Source: Candidatus Moraniibacteriota bacterium (lineage in GTDB: Bacteria; Patescibacteriota; Minisyncoccia; Moranbacterales; GCA-2747515). From it: a DNA stretch of 50,368 nt. Shown piece after piece: positions 7,639-14,865 of the stretch (position 1 is the first letter of the stretch; every line of letters begins with the position of its first letter). The DNA lies in NCBI GenBank assembly GCA_002747515.1, contig PDPP01000016.1, positions 1 to 50,368 on the forward strand. The letters run 5' to 3'. The position numbers and the translations under genes are program-made. Below the pieces are notes generated by a model, which ran no database searches, was not told the DNA's origin, and saw only the letters and a list, made by a program, of their open reading frames with translations.

Positions 7639-8655
7639 ATGATCAAAGAAAAAGCTGTTGTTATAGAACCATCATTTGTGATTGAAGATTTTAGAAAGAA
7701 GACGCCTGAAGAACAAATTGAGATGTGTGGGCGTTTGTGTTATAAAAGCGAAGAACAAATCACAATAGATTCTGCAATCGGCTTTGTTACAGAAATGATC
7801 GAAAATCGACATAATGCTGTTTTAGAGATGGCAACGAAGACATTTTTTGTTAATGATCCTGATTATTTCACGAGTTTTGAACATTGGGAAATGTCTCTTA
7901 TGAAGTATTTGGTCGTTGATGACTACGATAATGGATTGATTATTACGGGGAGTATTCGCGCTTTTCGTGAGGCATTTGCACAACTCAAAGGTGATAAACT
8001 TTTTGTCTCTATTGCGATATGCATATGGAAGGAGCATCCGACGCTTTTTGCTGATCAAGTTGAGATATTGGAGGCTTTTGATTTAATAGATTTTGTAAGT
8101 GATAGAAATTTTGAAGTGCGGGAATTGTCGAGTTTTGAGTTTGAGGAGTTGCATAGAAAGGATGCGGAACTGTATTTTCGACATAAGCATGTTGCTGTTC
8201 GTTTTATTGTTAGTCGTGCGGTGACATATGAACTGGTGCGTCATCGTCTATGTTCCTTTTTACAGGAGAGTCAACAATATTGTCTGTATTCACAGGATAA
8301 ATTTGATAATCGTGTAACATTTATCAAACCTGTGTTTTATGAGAAGGGTTCAGATGAATATGACTTATGGGAACATTCTGTTTTACAAGCTGAGAAGACA
8401 TACTTAAAGCTTTTGGAAACATCTACGCCACAGGCAGCGCGTACTGTATTGCCAAATTCATGCAAAGCAGAGCTTATAATTTTTTGTTCATTGAAACAGT
8501 GGGGACATTTATTTCATGTGCATACATCAAAACACGCTGAGCTGTCCATACGGGAGGTTATGGTTCCACTTTATGAGGAGTTTATTAAACAATTTTCAGG
8601 TGTAGCGCATATATTTGAAGAAGAGCACATGCCAGAAAAAAACAGATATCTTTAG
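7639..8655 (+). CDS. thyX: Flavin-dependent thymidylate synthase ThyX
   Basis: 338 aa from this ATG. The ThyX signature is present as RHRLCSFLQESQQY (RHR about 201-203). The flanking conserved blocks are GRLCYKS, NRHNAVLE and ARTVLPNSCKAE. The enzyme methylates dUMP to dTMP using methylene-tetrahydrofolate and FAD. At 338 aa it is longer than the usual 220-260, with extra sequence between the N-terminal block and the RHR motif. The ORF track starts at GTG 7633, but that codon overlaps the AGGAGG ribosome-binding site (7628-7633), so the ATG at 7639 is preferred. Confidence 0.88.
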   Translation: MIKEKAVVIEPSFVIEDFRKKTPEEQIEMCGRLCYKSEEQITIDSAIGFVTEMIENRHNAVLEMATKTFFVNDPDYFTSFEHWEMSLMKYLVVDDYDNGLIITGSIRAFREAFAQLKGDKLFVSIAICIWKEHPTLFADQVEILEAFDLIDFVSDRNFEVRELSSFEFEELHRKDAELYFRHKHVAVRFIVSRAVTYELVRHRLCSFLQESQQYCLYSQDKFDNRVTFIKPVFYEKGSDEYDLWEHSVLQAEKTYLKLLETSTPQAARTVLPNSCKAELIIFCSLKQWGHLFHVHTSKHAELSIREVMVPLYEEFIKQFSGVAHIFEEEHMPEKNRYL

Positions 8656-8663
8656 AGATAGAA

Positions 8664-8707
8664 AAAATACTGTGGGAATATAATATTTCCACAGTATTTT
8701 CATTTTT
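8664..8707 (+). terminator. Terminator after thyX
   Basis: A 12-bp stem, AAAATACTGTGG (8664-8675) with CCACAGTATTTT (8689-8700), followed by CATTTTT. Confidence 0.85.
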
Positions 8708-8751
8708 AATACAAAATGATAGACTGAGAGAGTTAATGATGAAAAAAACAT

Positions 8752-9081
8752 ATGGATTTTAGTAAATATCAAAAAGAATCACGCAAGACAGCGTTATACC
8801 CTGATGTTGGACATAATTTTGTGTATCCAACCTTAGGTCTTGTAGGCGAAGCTGGAGAAGTTGCTGATAAATTAAAAAAAACAATTCGAGATGATGATGG
8901 TGTCATCACTGAAGAAAAGAAAAAAGAAGTGGAAAAAGAATTGGGAGATGTGCTTTGGTATATTGCACAAGTTTCTTCAGAATTAGATTTGGATTTGAAT
9001 CATGTAGCACAAAAAAATTTAGAAAAACTTTTTTCTCGTAAAGAACGTGGAAAGATTGGTGGAAGTGGAGATAATCGGTAA
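8752..9081 (+). CDS. MazG-like nucleotide pyrophosphohydrolase
   Basis: 109 aa. The all-alpha NTP pyrophosphohydrolase core is clear: GLVGEAGEVADKLKK supplies the first metal-binding ExxE pair and KELGDVLWYIA the second (ExxD). Single-domain members hydrolyse dNTPs, often dCTP or non-canonical nucleotides, to monophosphates. Its position after dCMP deaminase and ThyX suggests pool sanitation or dCTP-to-dCMP supply. It is preceded by a terminator and shows no clear Shine-Dalgarno site. Confidence 0.85.
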   Translation: MDFSKYQKESRKTALYPDVGHNFVYPTLGLVGEAGEVADKLKKTIRDDDGVITEEKKKEVEKELGDVLWYIAQVSSELDLDLNHVAQKNLEKLFSRKERGKIGGSGDNR

Positions 9082-9104
9082 TTTCTATAATATAAAATAT
9101 TTTT

Positions 9105-10577
9105 ATGAGTACGTATAAAGCAACAATTGGCATGGAGATTCATGTTGAACTAAAGACACAATCAAAGATGTTTTCGAGTGCGCCAAATAAACTTGGCATG
9201 GAAGAAATGCCAAATGATTCTATTGACCCAGTGACGACAGCACAACCAGGTAGTTTGCCAGTGCCAAATAAAGAGGCAATTACGTTTGTGCAAATGGCAG
9301 GATTGGGGTTGAATTGTGAGATTGCACGTAAAAGTAAATTTGATCGTAAGAATTATTTTTATCCAGATTTGCCAAAAGGGTATCAAATTTCACAGTATGA
9401 TATGCCACTATGTGAAAATGGACATATTATGATCGGTGAGAGAAAAATCGGTATCACTCGTATTCACATGGAAGAAGATACTGGTAAATCAACACATCCG
9501 CAGGGTGGACAATACACACTTGTTGACTTAAATCGTGCAGGTGTACCGCTAATGGAACTAGTCACTGAGCCAGATATTACGTCTGGACCAGAGGCACGAC
9601 TTTTTTGTCAAAAGATTCAGCAAGTTTTTCGATATCTCGGTATTGCTGATGCAGATATGGAAAAGGGACAAATGCGATGTGAAGTAAATATTTCATTGTA
9701 CAAAGATGGCGCAGATCCACTCAGTGGGCAAAAAGTAGAAATTAAAAATCTTAATTCATTTAAAGTGGTAGAAAAAGCCATTGACTACGAAATGAAGAGA
9801 CAGGCAAAAGCACTTGATAATGATGAAAAAATAGTACAAGAAACACGTGGTTGGGATGATAAAAAAGGTAAGACAGTGTCACAAAGAAAAAAAGAAAATG
9901 CAAATGATTATCGGTATTTTCCAGAGCCAGATATTCCACCGATGGTTTTTACAGATGCATATGTAGATGAACTCAAGCGTTCACTACCAGAATTACCACA
10001 TCAAAAAGAGATGCGTTTTATGGAAGAATATAATCTGAGCAATGAAAACTGTGATGTAATTACAGCAGACAAAGATACAGCAGATTTCTTTGAACATGTA
10101 GTAAGTGAAATTGTGGATAAGAAAAAATCTGGTGAAATGAAATCTGATGAAAAGAAAGTGATAAAACTTGCAGCAAATTATCTCGTGAGTGAACTGCAAA
10201 AATATCTCATCAAAGAAGAACAAAGTATTACTGATATGAAAATTTCTGCGGAAAATTTTGCCGAGCTCATGGGCATTATTGCCGACGGTACGATTAATTC
10301 ATCAGCAGCGCAGACAGTACTTTATGAAATGTATTATGGTGACGATGACGATCCAAGCCATATCATAGAAGAAAAAAATCTCGCACAAATGTCAGATAGC
10401 AGTGAACTGGATGGTATCGTAGAAAAAGTACTCGCCGCAAATGAGCAATCTGTTACTGATTACAAAGCAGGTAAAGAAAATGCTATCAAATATCTCATGG
10501 GACAAGTCATGAAAGAAAGCCATGGCAAAGCCAATCCGCAAATGGTTATGGAAATGCTACGTGAAAAATTGGTGTAG
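9105..10577 (+). CDS. gatB: Aspartyl/glutamyl-tRNA amidotransferase subunit B
   Basis: 490 aa, full length. The N-terminal catalytic cradle has the family blocks IGMEIHVELKTQSKMFS, YFYPDLPKGYQISQYD, HMEEDTGKSTH and DLNRAGVPLMELVTEPD. The C-terminal GatB/YqeY tail domain (about 350-490) binds tRNA. GatB works with GatA and GatC to convert Glu-tRNA(Gln) or Asp-tRNA(Asn) to the amidated forms. gatA and gatC are not in this window, so the operon is split. It starts 23 bp after the MazG-like gene without a visible Shine-Dalgarno site. Confidence 0.96.
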   Translation: MSTYKATIGMEIHVELKTQSKMFSSAPNKLGMEEMPNDSIDPVTTAQPGSLPVPNKEAITFVQMAGLGLNCEIARKSKFDRKNYFYPDLPKGYQISQYDMPLCENGHIMIGERKIGITRIHMEEDTGKSTHPQGGQYTLVDLNRAGVPLMELVTEPDITSGPEARLFCQKIQQVFRYLGIADADMEKGQMRCEVNISLYKDGADPLSGQKVEIKNLNSFKVVEKAIDYEMKRQAKALDNDEKIVQETRGWDDKKGKTVSQRKKENANDYRYFPEPDIPPMVFTDAYVDELKRSLPELPHQKEMRFMEEYNLSNENCDVITADKDTADFFEHVVSEIVDKKKSGEMKSDEKKVIKLAANYLVSELQKYLIKEEQSITDMKISAENFAELMGIIADGTINSSAAQTVLYEMYYGDDDDPSHIIEEKNLAQMSDSSELDGIVEKVLAANEQSVTDYKAGKENAIKYLMGQVMKESHGKANPQMVMEMLREKLV

Positions 10578-10668
10578 TGTGTAGTGCTTGTATGCGTTTT
10601 ACGAAAAGCACGTATAAAAATATATCGTGACGTGATAATATAAAAGCATAGTAATAGTGATACTTCTG

Positions 10669-10692
10669 GATTCCCGCCTCCGCGGGAATGAC
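10669..10692 (+). repeat. Palindromic repeat A, left copy (dRS3-like)
   Basis: A 24-bp palindromic unit, ATTCCCGC-ctcc-GCGGGAAT with GAC at its end. An exact inverted copy lies at 11265-11288, and a third copy with one loop difference lies at 24380-24403. The ATTCCC-N-GGGAAT plan resembles the dRS3 repeats described in Neisseria. Confidence 0.85.
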
Positions 10693-10719
10693 TGTTCTCC
10701 ATTCTTTATGCTATGGTAA

Positions 10720-10745
10720 AGACGCGATGAATCGCGTCTCTACGT
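10720..10745 (+). repeat. Palindromic repeat B, left copy
   Basis: AGACGCGAT-GA-ATCGCGTCT forms a perfect 9-bp hairpin. An inverted copy with one mismatch lies at 11150-11174. Together with repeat A it gives nested inverted repeats around the RNA gene. Confidence 0.8.
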
Positions 10746-10764
10746 AGGTAAGGCGGGGGCGGGG

Positions 10765-10793
10765 TTGACAAATTTTTAATTATAGTTTATAAT
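10765..10793 (+). promoter_or_regulatory. Perfect sigma-70 promoter of candidate ncRNA
   Basis: TTGACA (10765-10770), 17 bp of AT-rich spacer, TATAAT (10788-10793). The start is expected near 10800. No convincing gene follows, which argues for an RNA product. Confidence 0.85.
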
Positions 10794-11001
10794 TATACCA
10801 TGCAGATAAGAAATGGCAAAAAGATTGGTCGCTTGTGGCGACATGCCACATCTGCAAATAAGGCTGCTGTGGCAAGTTGAGCCAATGGTGAGAGAGAAGA
10901 TTGGACCTCTAAAAAAGTCAAAATGGTCCCCTCGCCAGCAGCAGAAAAACTGCCAAAATACCGGAACCGCCCTACGGCTGGACAAAAAGGAGGTGATGCC
11001 T

Positions 11002-11019
11002 ATGATTGCGGTAAATTAA
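11002..11019 (+). other. Shine-Dalgarno-led minigene inside the candidate ncRNA
   Basis: An extended ribosome-binding site, AAGGAGGTGAT (10987-10997), stands 8 nt before ATG 11002, which opens a 5-codon frame (MIAVN, stop at 11017-11019). An overlapping ATG at 10996 gives MPMIAVN. It may be a leader peptide or ribosome-docking element. Translation is not shown. Confidence 0.35.
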
Positions 11020-11069
11020 AGTTTTTATAATGTAAAGTGATGCCGCTGGGGATGAAAGCGTCCCCACCA

Positions 11070-11111
11070 ACCCCATGTGATTGCAGGAATTGCACGCATG
11101 GGGTCTTTTTT
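11070..11111 (+). terminator. Terminator of candidate ncRNA
   Basis: ACCCCATG (11070-11077) pairs with CATGGGGT (11097-11104), with an inner TGCA/TGCA helix, followed by CTTTTTT. Confidence 0.85.
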
Positions 11112-11149
11112 ACAACATTTAAGCTGTAATGTGTTTATATGTTAATACT

Positions 11150-11174
11150 GTAGAGATGCGATTCATCGCGTCTT
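11150..11174 (-). repeat. Palindromic repeat B, right copy (inverted)
   Basis: Reverse complement of the repeat at 10720-10745 with one mismatch (ATGCG for ACGCG). A shorter echo of its edge, TGTAGAGATG, recurs near 11217. Confidence 0.75.
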
Positions 11175-11264
11175 TTTCTGTGCATGTCCTAAAATTTCAG
11201 TGTTATTAGTTAAAAATGTAGAGATGTCAGATTGGATTCCGGTATGACGTAAGTGAAAAACAAT

Positions 11265-11288
11265 GTCATTCCCGCGGAGGCGGGAATC
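11265..11288 (-). repeat. Palindromic repeat A, right copy (inverted)
   Basis: Exact 24-nt reverse complement of the unit at 10669-10692. It ends 14 bp from the miaA stop and its hairpin may end miaA transcripts. A degenerate relative (TGGATTCCGGTATGAC) lies just upstream near 11233. Confidence 0.85.
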
Positions 11289-11302
11289 TAGGGAAAATAG
11301 CA

Positions 11303-12256
11303 CTAATCTTTTTGTAAAAAATGGTGTACTTTTTGTAAGGCATCTTTGTGTGTGGTGACATCATGGATGGTGGTGCCGTGTTTTTTCCAGCGGCGGATCC
11401 ATGTGTTTTGTCTTTTGGCGTAGTGTTTGAGGTCTCTGATGGTATTTTCTCGCATTGTGTTATATGTAATAAAGCCACGTACATACTGTGTGCACCATTT
11501 ATATTCTAGTCCAAAGTTTTCTAGTTTTGTCCACGGCATTTTGTATGTAAAATGTGCTTTGTAAATTTCATCAAGTATTCCACTGTCAAACCACGTATCC
11601 ATTCTTTTTTCTATGCGATTATGTAGTACAACTTTTGGATGTATAATAGCCATGATGAGATTTTTATTTGGATCAATAAGTTTTTTTGTGATCTGGGGTA
11701 CATGGCCATATGCTTTTGCAATTTCAATTGCACGAATTATGCGTACAGGATTTTGTGCGTCAACTTTTTGTGCGTACAGAGGATCATATTTTTTTAGTAT
11801 TGCAAGAAGTTTTTCTGTTGAATATGTAGAGAGTTTTTTGCGTAATTTTTTATCTGGTAAAACAGGGGGAAAATCAGTTTTTTCTAAGAGTGCTTGTGCC
11901 CAAAACATCGTACCACCACAAATAATTGGTAGCATATTTCTTGATGCGATATCATCTTTAATTTTTCGTGCTTTTTTGACAAATTTTGCAACATTGTATT
12001 CTGTTGTTGGATGAATGATATCAATCATATAATGGGGAATGCCATCACATATATAGGCTTTTTTTGTATGCGGTCCACGGTTAATAGATGTGGTTAAAAC
12101 ACCAGGTTCTTTGCCTGTGCCAATATCCAAATGACGATAAATTTGTCGCGAATCTGCAGAAATAATCTCACCAGTAAATTTTTGTGCAATTGTGATTGCA
12201 AGATTAGATTTTCCAGATGCTGTCGGTCCGATAATTGTGATAGTTTTTTGTTGCAT
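11303..12256 (-). CDS. miaA: tRNA dimethylallyltransferase MiaA
   Basis: 317 aa. It transfers a dimethylallyl group to A37 of tRNAs reading UNN codons. The P-loop GPTASGKS (residues 10-17) is followed by the family block IISADSRQIYRHLDIGTGK, whose Asp is the catalytic base. LPIICGGTMFWAQALLE and NPVRIIRAIEIAKAYG complete the signature. The length is typical. A good promoter on this strand places the predicted start of transcription only 2-3 nt from the ATG, suggesting a leaderless message. Confidence 0.95.
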   Translation of the reverse strand: MQQKTITIIGPTASGKSNLAITIAQKFTGEIISADSRQIYRHLDIGTGKEPGVLTTSINRGPHTKKAYICDGIPHYMIDIIHPTTEYNVAKFVKKARKIKDDIASRNMLPIICGGTMFWAQALLEKTDFPPVLPDKKLRKKLSTYSTEKLLAILKKYDPLYAQKVDAQNPVRIIRAIEIAKAYGHVPQITKKLIDPNKNLIMAIIHPKVVLHNRIEKRMDTWFDSGILDEIYKAHFTYKMPWTKLENFGLEYKWCTQYVRGFITYNTMRENTIRDLKHYAKRQNTWIRRWKKHGTTIHDVTTHKDALQKVHHFLQKD

Positions 12257-12265
12257 AATGCTGGT

Positions 12266-12293
12266 ATTATAAAAGTATTTCCTGAATAATCAA
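12266..12293 (-). promoter_or_regulatory. miaA promoter, leaderless geometry
   Basis: On the minus strand TTGATT (12293-12288), 16 bp, TATAAT (12271-12266). The ATG at 12256 begins 9 nt after the -10 box, leaving almost no 5' untranslated region. Confidence 0.7.
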
Positions 12294-12301
12294 GGGTAAA
12301 A

Positions 12302-12994
12302 CTATATTTTGCAAATTGTTATTAGAGTATTTAAATCATTTACATTTTTATCAAAAAAATGATTACTGTCTATTATATCTGTATGTGTATGTGGCATCTT
12401 TTTTTCTAATATGTGAATGTTTTTTTGCGGTATAAAATCATCACTTGGAAAGATGATGTGACAATCATTTGTGATGTGTGGGAGTTTTTCATTTATAGAG
12501 AAATTTTTGTAAGAGGAAAACCAATTTTTATCTAATAATTTATAATTTTTTTTTGATACTTTACATAATACAGGTTTTTGAGATTTCTGTATTTTTTCTT
12601 TATCGTCTTTACTGATGCGTGGCAATATAATTTCATCAATATAAATTGCTGGAGCAAGAAGTGTAAGAGAAATATTTTTGTCGTGAGTATCTAGTATAGC
12701 ATCAAGTGTTACTGCACATCCTTGAGAGTGTGCAAGTAGTGTGATTTTTTTATTTTGTGCAAGAGGATTATTTTTTAATTCCAAAATTTCTTTTATGAGA
12801 TGTTTTTTCATTTCATCGAGATTCCATAATTTTTTTTCATTTTTTTCATGCCCAAAAAATTTCACACAATACACATTTTTAGCGTGCTTTACAAGATGAT
12901 CAAAAAGTTTTTTTGTAAATCCATCTGTATAATTTCCCAGAAATCCTGGAATGATACAATAAATGTTTTTGTCATTTTGATTAAGAATTTGCAT
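12302..12994 (-). CDS. Small alpha/beta hydrolase
   Basis: 230 aa. It opens with a beta strand and oxyanion-type loop (YCIIPGFLGNY). The nucleophile elbow is AHSQG (GxSxG-like), the acid is probably in the FPSDDF region, and the catalytic His in DSNHFF near residue 210. The overall plan resembles RBBP9/YdeN-type serine hydrolases, but no substrate can be named. It lies 15 bp downstream of a Nudix gene on the same strand, so the two probably form an operon. Codon use is very AT-rich. Confidence 0.7.
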   Translation of the reverse strand: MQILNQNDKNIYCIIPGFLGNYTDGFTKKLFDHLVKHAKNVYCVKFFGHEKNEKKLWNLDEMKKHLIKEILELKNNPLAQNKKITLLAHSQGCAVTLDAILDTHDKNISLTLLAPAIYIDEIILPRISKDDKEKIQKSQKPVLCKVSKKNYKLLDKNWFSSYKNFSINEKLPHITNDCHIIFPSDDFIPQKNIHILEKKMPHTHTDIIDSNHFFDKNVNDLNTLITICKI

Positions 12995-13009
12995 GTTTTT
13001 TATAAATAA

Positions 13010-13540
13010 TTATTGTAATAGTTTTAAATAGTCCAGCCCAAGATAAGCAATATCTGTTTCTAATATTTTTCCAGATGAAAGTAAAGTGCGAAATTCGTCT
13101 ACTGTTGGAAACAATACTTCTATATCTTCATTTTTATCAAGTTTCTGTTCTGTAATTTTTTGGCAGTTTTTTGCGACAAATGTATATCTTTTTGATGTAG
13201 AATATCCACAGAGATGTGATTCTGTTACAAATGCAATCGTTCCAGTATGACCTGTTTCTTCGAGTAATTCTCTTTTTGCAGCTTCCTCTGGACTCTCTCC
13301 TGCATCAATTTCTCCGCCAGGTAATCCAAATACAATATCATTTGGACCTGGACGAAATTGTTTTGTGATAATTATATGATTATCTTGTGTAATTGCTAAT
13401 ATAAAAACAGGATTATTTTCTTTTTTGATATAAAATTCATTTTTAGATTTATCTGAAAATTCAAAATATACTTTTTCAATTCCACGTCCATATTTACTAC
13501 AAATATTTTTACGAGAAATTTCTTTCCATTTATAAACCAT
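13010..13540 (-). CDS. Nudix hydrolase, ADP-ribose pyrophosphatase-like
   Basis: 176 aa. A complete Nudix box is present, GGEIDAGESPEEAAKRELLEETG in outline (GX5EX7REUXEEXGU), giving the magnesium-binding helix. The upstream arrangement (ILAITQDNHIIITKQFRPG) resembles ADP-ribose/sugar-nucleotide pyrophosphatases of the NudF type. It would hydrolyse a nucleoside diphosphate linked to another group. It is the first gene of a two-gene unit with the alpha/beta hydrolase. Confidence 0.85.
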   Translation of the reverse strand: MVYKWKEISRKNICSKYGRGIEKVYFEFSDKSKNEFYIKKENNPVFILAITQDNHIIITKQFRPGPNDIVFGLPGGEIDAGESPEEAAKRELLEETGHTGTIAFVTESHLCGYSTSKRYTFVAKNCQKITEQKLDKNEDIEVLFPTVDEFRTLLSSGKILETDIAYLGLDYLKLLQ

Positions 13541-13630
13541 ATTTCTATACTAAACTTTAATATTTTTTAGATTATCATAGAAACTGTAAAAAGAACAATT
13601 AAGTTTATAATTTTGCTGTACAAAGATTTA

Positions 13631-13659
13631 TTGATTATTTTTGTGTTTTATGTTATTAT
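13631..13659 (+). promoter_or_regulatory. manC promoter
   Basis: TTGATT (13631-13636), 17 bp, TATTAT (13654-13659). The leader would be about 44 nt, ending with an AAGGAGG site. Confidence 0.7.
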
Positions 13660-13710
13660 ATTTTATCATGTTTTTTTACAATAAAATATTTTTATAAAAA
13701 GGAGGAATTA

Positions 13711-14793
13711 ATGATTACAAGTCCGATAGTTGTTGTTTTAATGGCTGGAGGTTCAGGCGAACGTTTATACCAAGCGCATTTATCTGGGAAGAAAAAACCA
13801 AAACAGTTTCAGAATATAATTTCTGAAAATTTTTCCTTAATTCAAGAAGGGTTTCAGTATGTTCGATCAATTACTAGGCGTGATTTAATGTTTGCATCTA
13901 CAACAGAAGAGTGGGATAATCTTATCCGTGAAGAATTACCAGAAATAAAATCTGAAAATATCATTGTAGAACCATGTAAACGAGATACGATGGCAGCAGT
14001 GGCATTCATAGCAAAGGAAATTCACAAAAAAATTCCTAATGCTATTGTTGTTACTGTGCCAAGTGATCATGTTCTTAAAAATGTATTTGATTTTACGCAA
14101 GCAGTACATGCTGCGTGCGAGACAGTTGAAAAATATCCACAAAAAATTGGTCTTTTGGGCATTAAGCCGGATGAACCAAACACAATGCTGGGATATGTAA
14201 AAATTGGCAAAAAACTTGGCATATTTAATGGTCAAGATGTTTTTACAGCTGATTCTTTTAAAGAAAAGCCAGATAAAGCTACTGCAGTGGAATATCAAAA
14301 TAGTGATCAATATTATTGGAATGGAGGTCATTTTATATTTCGTGCACAAACTATAATTGATTTAGTGCGTAAATATGAGCCACATTTGAATGATGTTCTT
14401 GAAAGGCTTACAAATTGTGATAATAAGGAGGAGCGTGCAGAAATTTTTGGATCTGTAAGAAAAGATTCATTTTCCACAGCAATCATGGAGGTAATCTCTG
14501 CAGATCAGCGTTTTGTTGTTCCTGCAGACCTTGATTGGAGCGATGTTGGCACATGGAATTCGTTGTGGGCACATTGTCCTCAAGATAAAAATGGTAATGT
14601 GTGTCGTGGAAATGTGTCTACCATTGAATCAAACAATAATTTAATCTTTTCCAATAATGGCATAAAAGTCATCACTCTTGGGATAAATGGATTGCGTGTC
14701 TTTGTGAAAAAGGATATGGTTCTGATTGTTGATCACAAGAGTGCGGACGATATAAAAAAAGTCATTCATTTTTGTGAAGAGATTGAAGACTAG
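13711..14793 (+). CDS. manC: Mannose-1-phosphate guanylyltransferase
   Basis: 360 aa, a single nucleotidyltransferase domain. The GTP-binding signature is LMAGGSGERLYQ followed by KKKPKQF, and the family blocks VTVPSDHVL, PDEPNTMLGYV, YYWNGGHFIF and DLDWSDVGTWNSLW are all present. It makes GDP-mannose for surface glycans. It lacks the C-terminal isomerase domain of bifunctional enzymes. The start is set by AAGGAGG 6 nt upstream. It stands alone, with its own promoter and terminator. Confidence 0.93.
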   Translation: MITSPIVVVLMAGGSGERLYQAHLSGKKKPKQFQNIISENFSLIQEGFQYVRSITRRDLMFASTTEEWDNLIREELPEIKSENIIVEPCKRDTMAAVAFIAKEIHKKIPNAIVVTVPSDHVLKNVFDFTQAVHAACETVEKYPQKIGLLGIKPDEPNTMLGYVKIGKKLGIFNGQDVFTADSFKEKPDKATAVEYQNSDQYYWNGGHFIFRAQTIIDLVRKYEPHLNDVLERLTNCDNKEERAEIFGSVRKDSFSTAIMEVISADQRFVVPADLDWSDVGTWNSLWAHCPQDKNGNVCRGNVSTIESNNNLIFSNNGIKVITLGINGLRVFVKKDMVLIVDHKSADDIKKVIHFCEEIED

Positions 14794-14799
14794 TTAAAT

Positions 14800-14840
14800 G
14801 AGAGCTTTGAAAATAGTCAAAGCTCTCTTTTTGTTTTTTT
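14800..14840 (+). terminator. Terminator after manC (possibly bidirectional)
   Basis: An 11-bp perfect stem, GAGAGCTTTGA (14800-14810) with TCAAAGCTCTC (14817-14827), 6-nt loop, then TTTTTGTTTTTTT. It lies between convergent manC and thrS. Confidence 0.9.
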
Positions 14841-14865
14841 GTGAACTTTTTGATGTAAAATGCGT

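Larger units (their letters stand above)
10800..11111 (+). ncRNA. Candidate structured non-coding RNA (~310 nt)
   Basis: The transcript is bounded by a perfect promoter and a strong terminator. Visible helices include GCAGAT/ATCTGC (10802/10850) enclosing TGGCA/TGCCA and GTCGC/GCGAC. Also seen are GCTGCT-GGC with GCCAGCAGC (10863/10934), CCAAT/ATTGG, GGACC/GGTCC, and GGGGA/TCCCC near 11048-11065. I found no conserved blocks of tmRNA, RNase P RNA, SRP RNA or 6S RNA. Near the 3' end is AAGGAGGTGAT followed by a 5-7 codon reading frame ending at 11019. The 68-aa ORF across the region lacks a ribosome-binding site and resembles no known protein. Function unknown. Confidence 0.65.

Noticed and set aside
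10776-10985. 69-aa minus-strand ORF over the candidate ncRNA
   Set aside because: Mirror of the same structured segment, no promoter or ribosome-binding site on that strand.
10958-10985. Fragment of 16S rRNA 3' end
   Set aside because: Only short strings match, the helix-45 stem cannot form, and the following bases are the complement of the anti-Shine-Dalgarno tail rather than the tail.
10813-11019. 68-aa ORF across the candidate ncRNA
   Set aside because: No ribosome-binding site at its ATG, composition unlike neighbouring proteins (many Arg, Gln, Trp), and the same bases are tied up in extensive helices.
10800-11111. tmRNA, RNase P RNA or SRP RNA as identity of the RNA
   Set aside because: GGGGA/TCCCCACCA near 11048-11068 recalls a tmRNA acceptor end, but there is no T-arm or tag frame ending in Ala-Ala. 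The RNase P GAGGAAAGUCC and SRP GGAA-loop motifs are absent.
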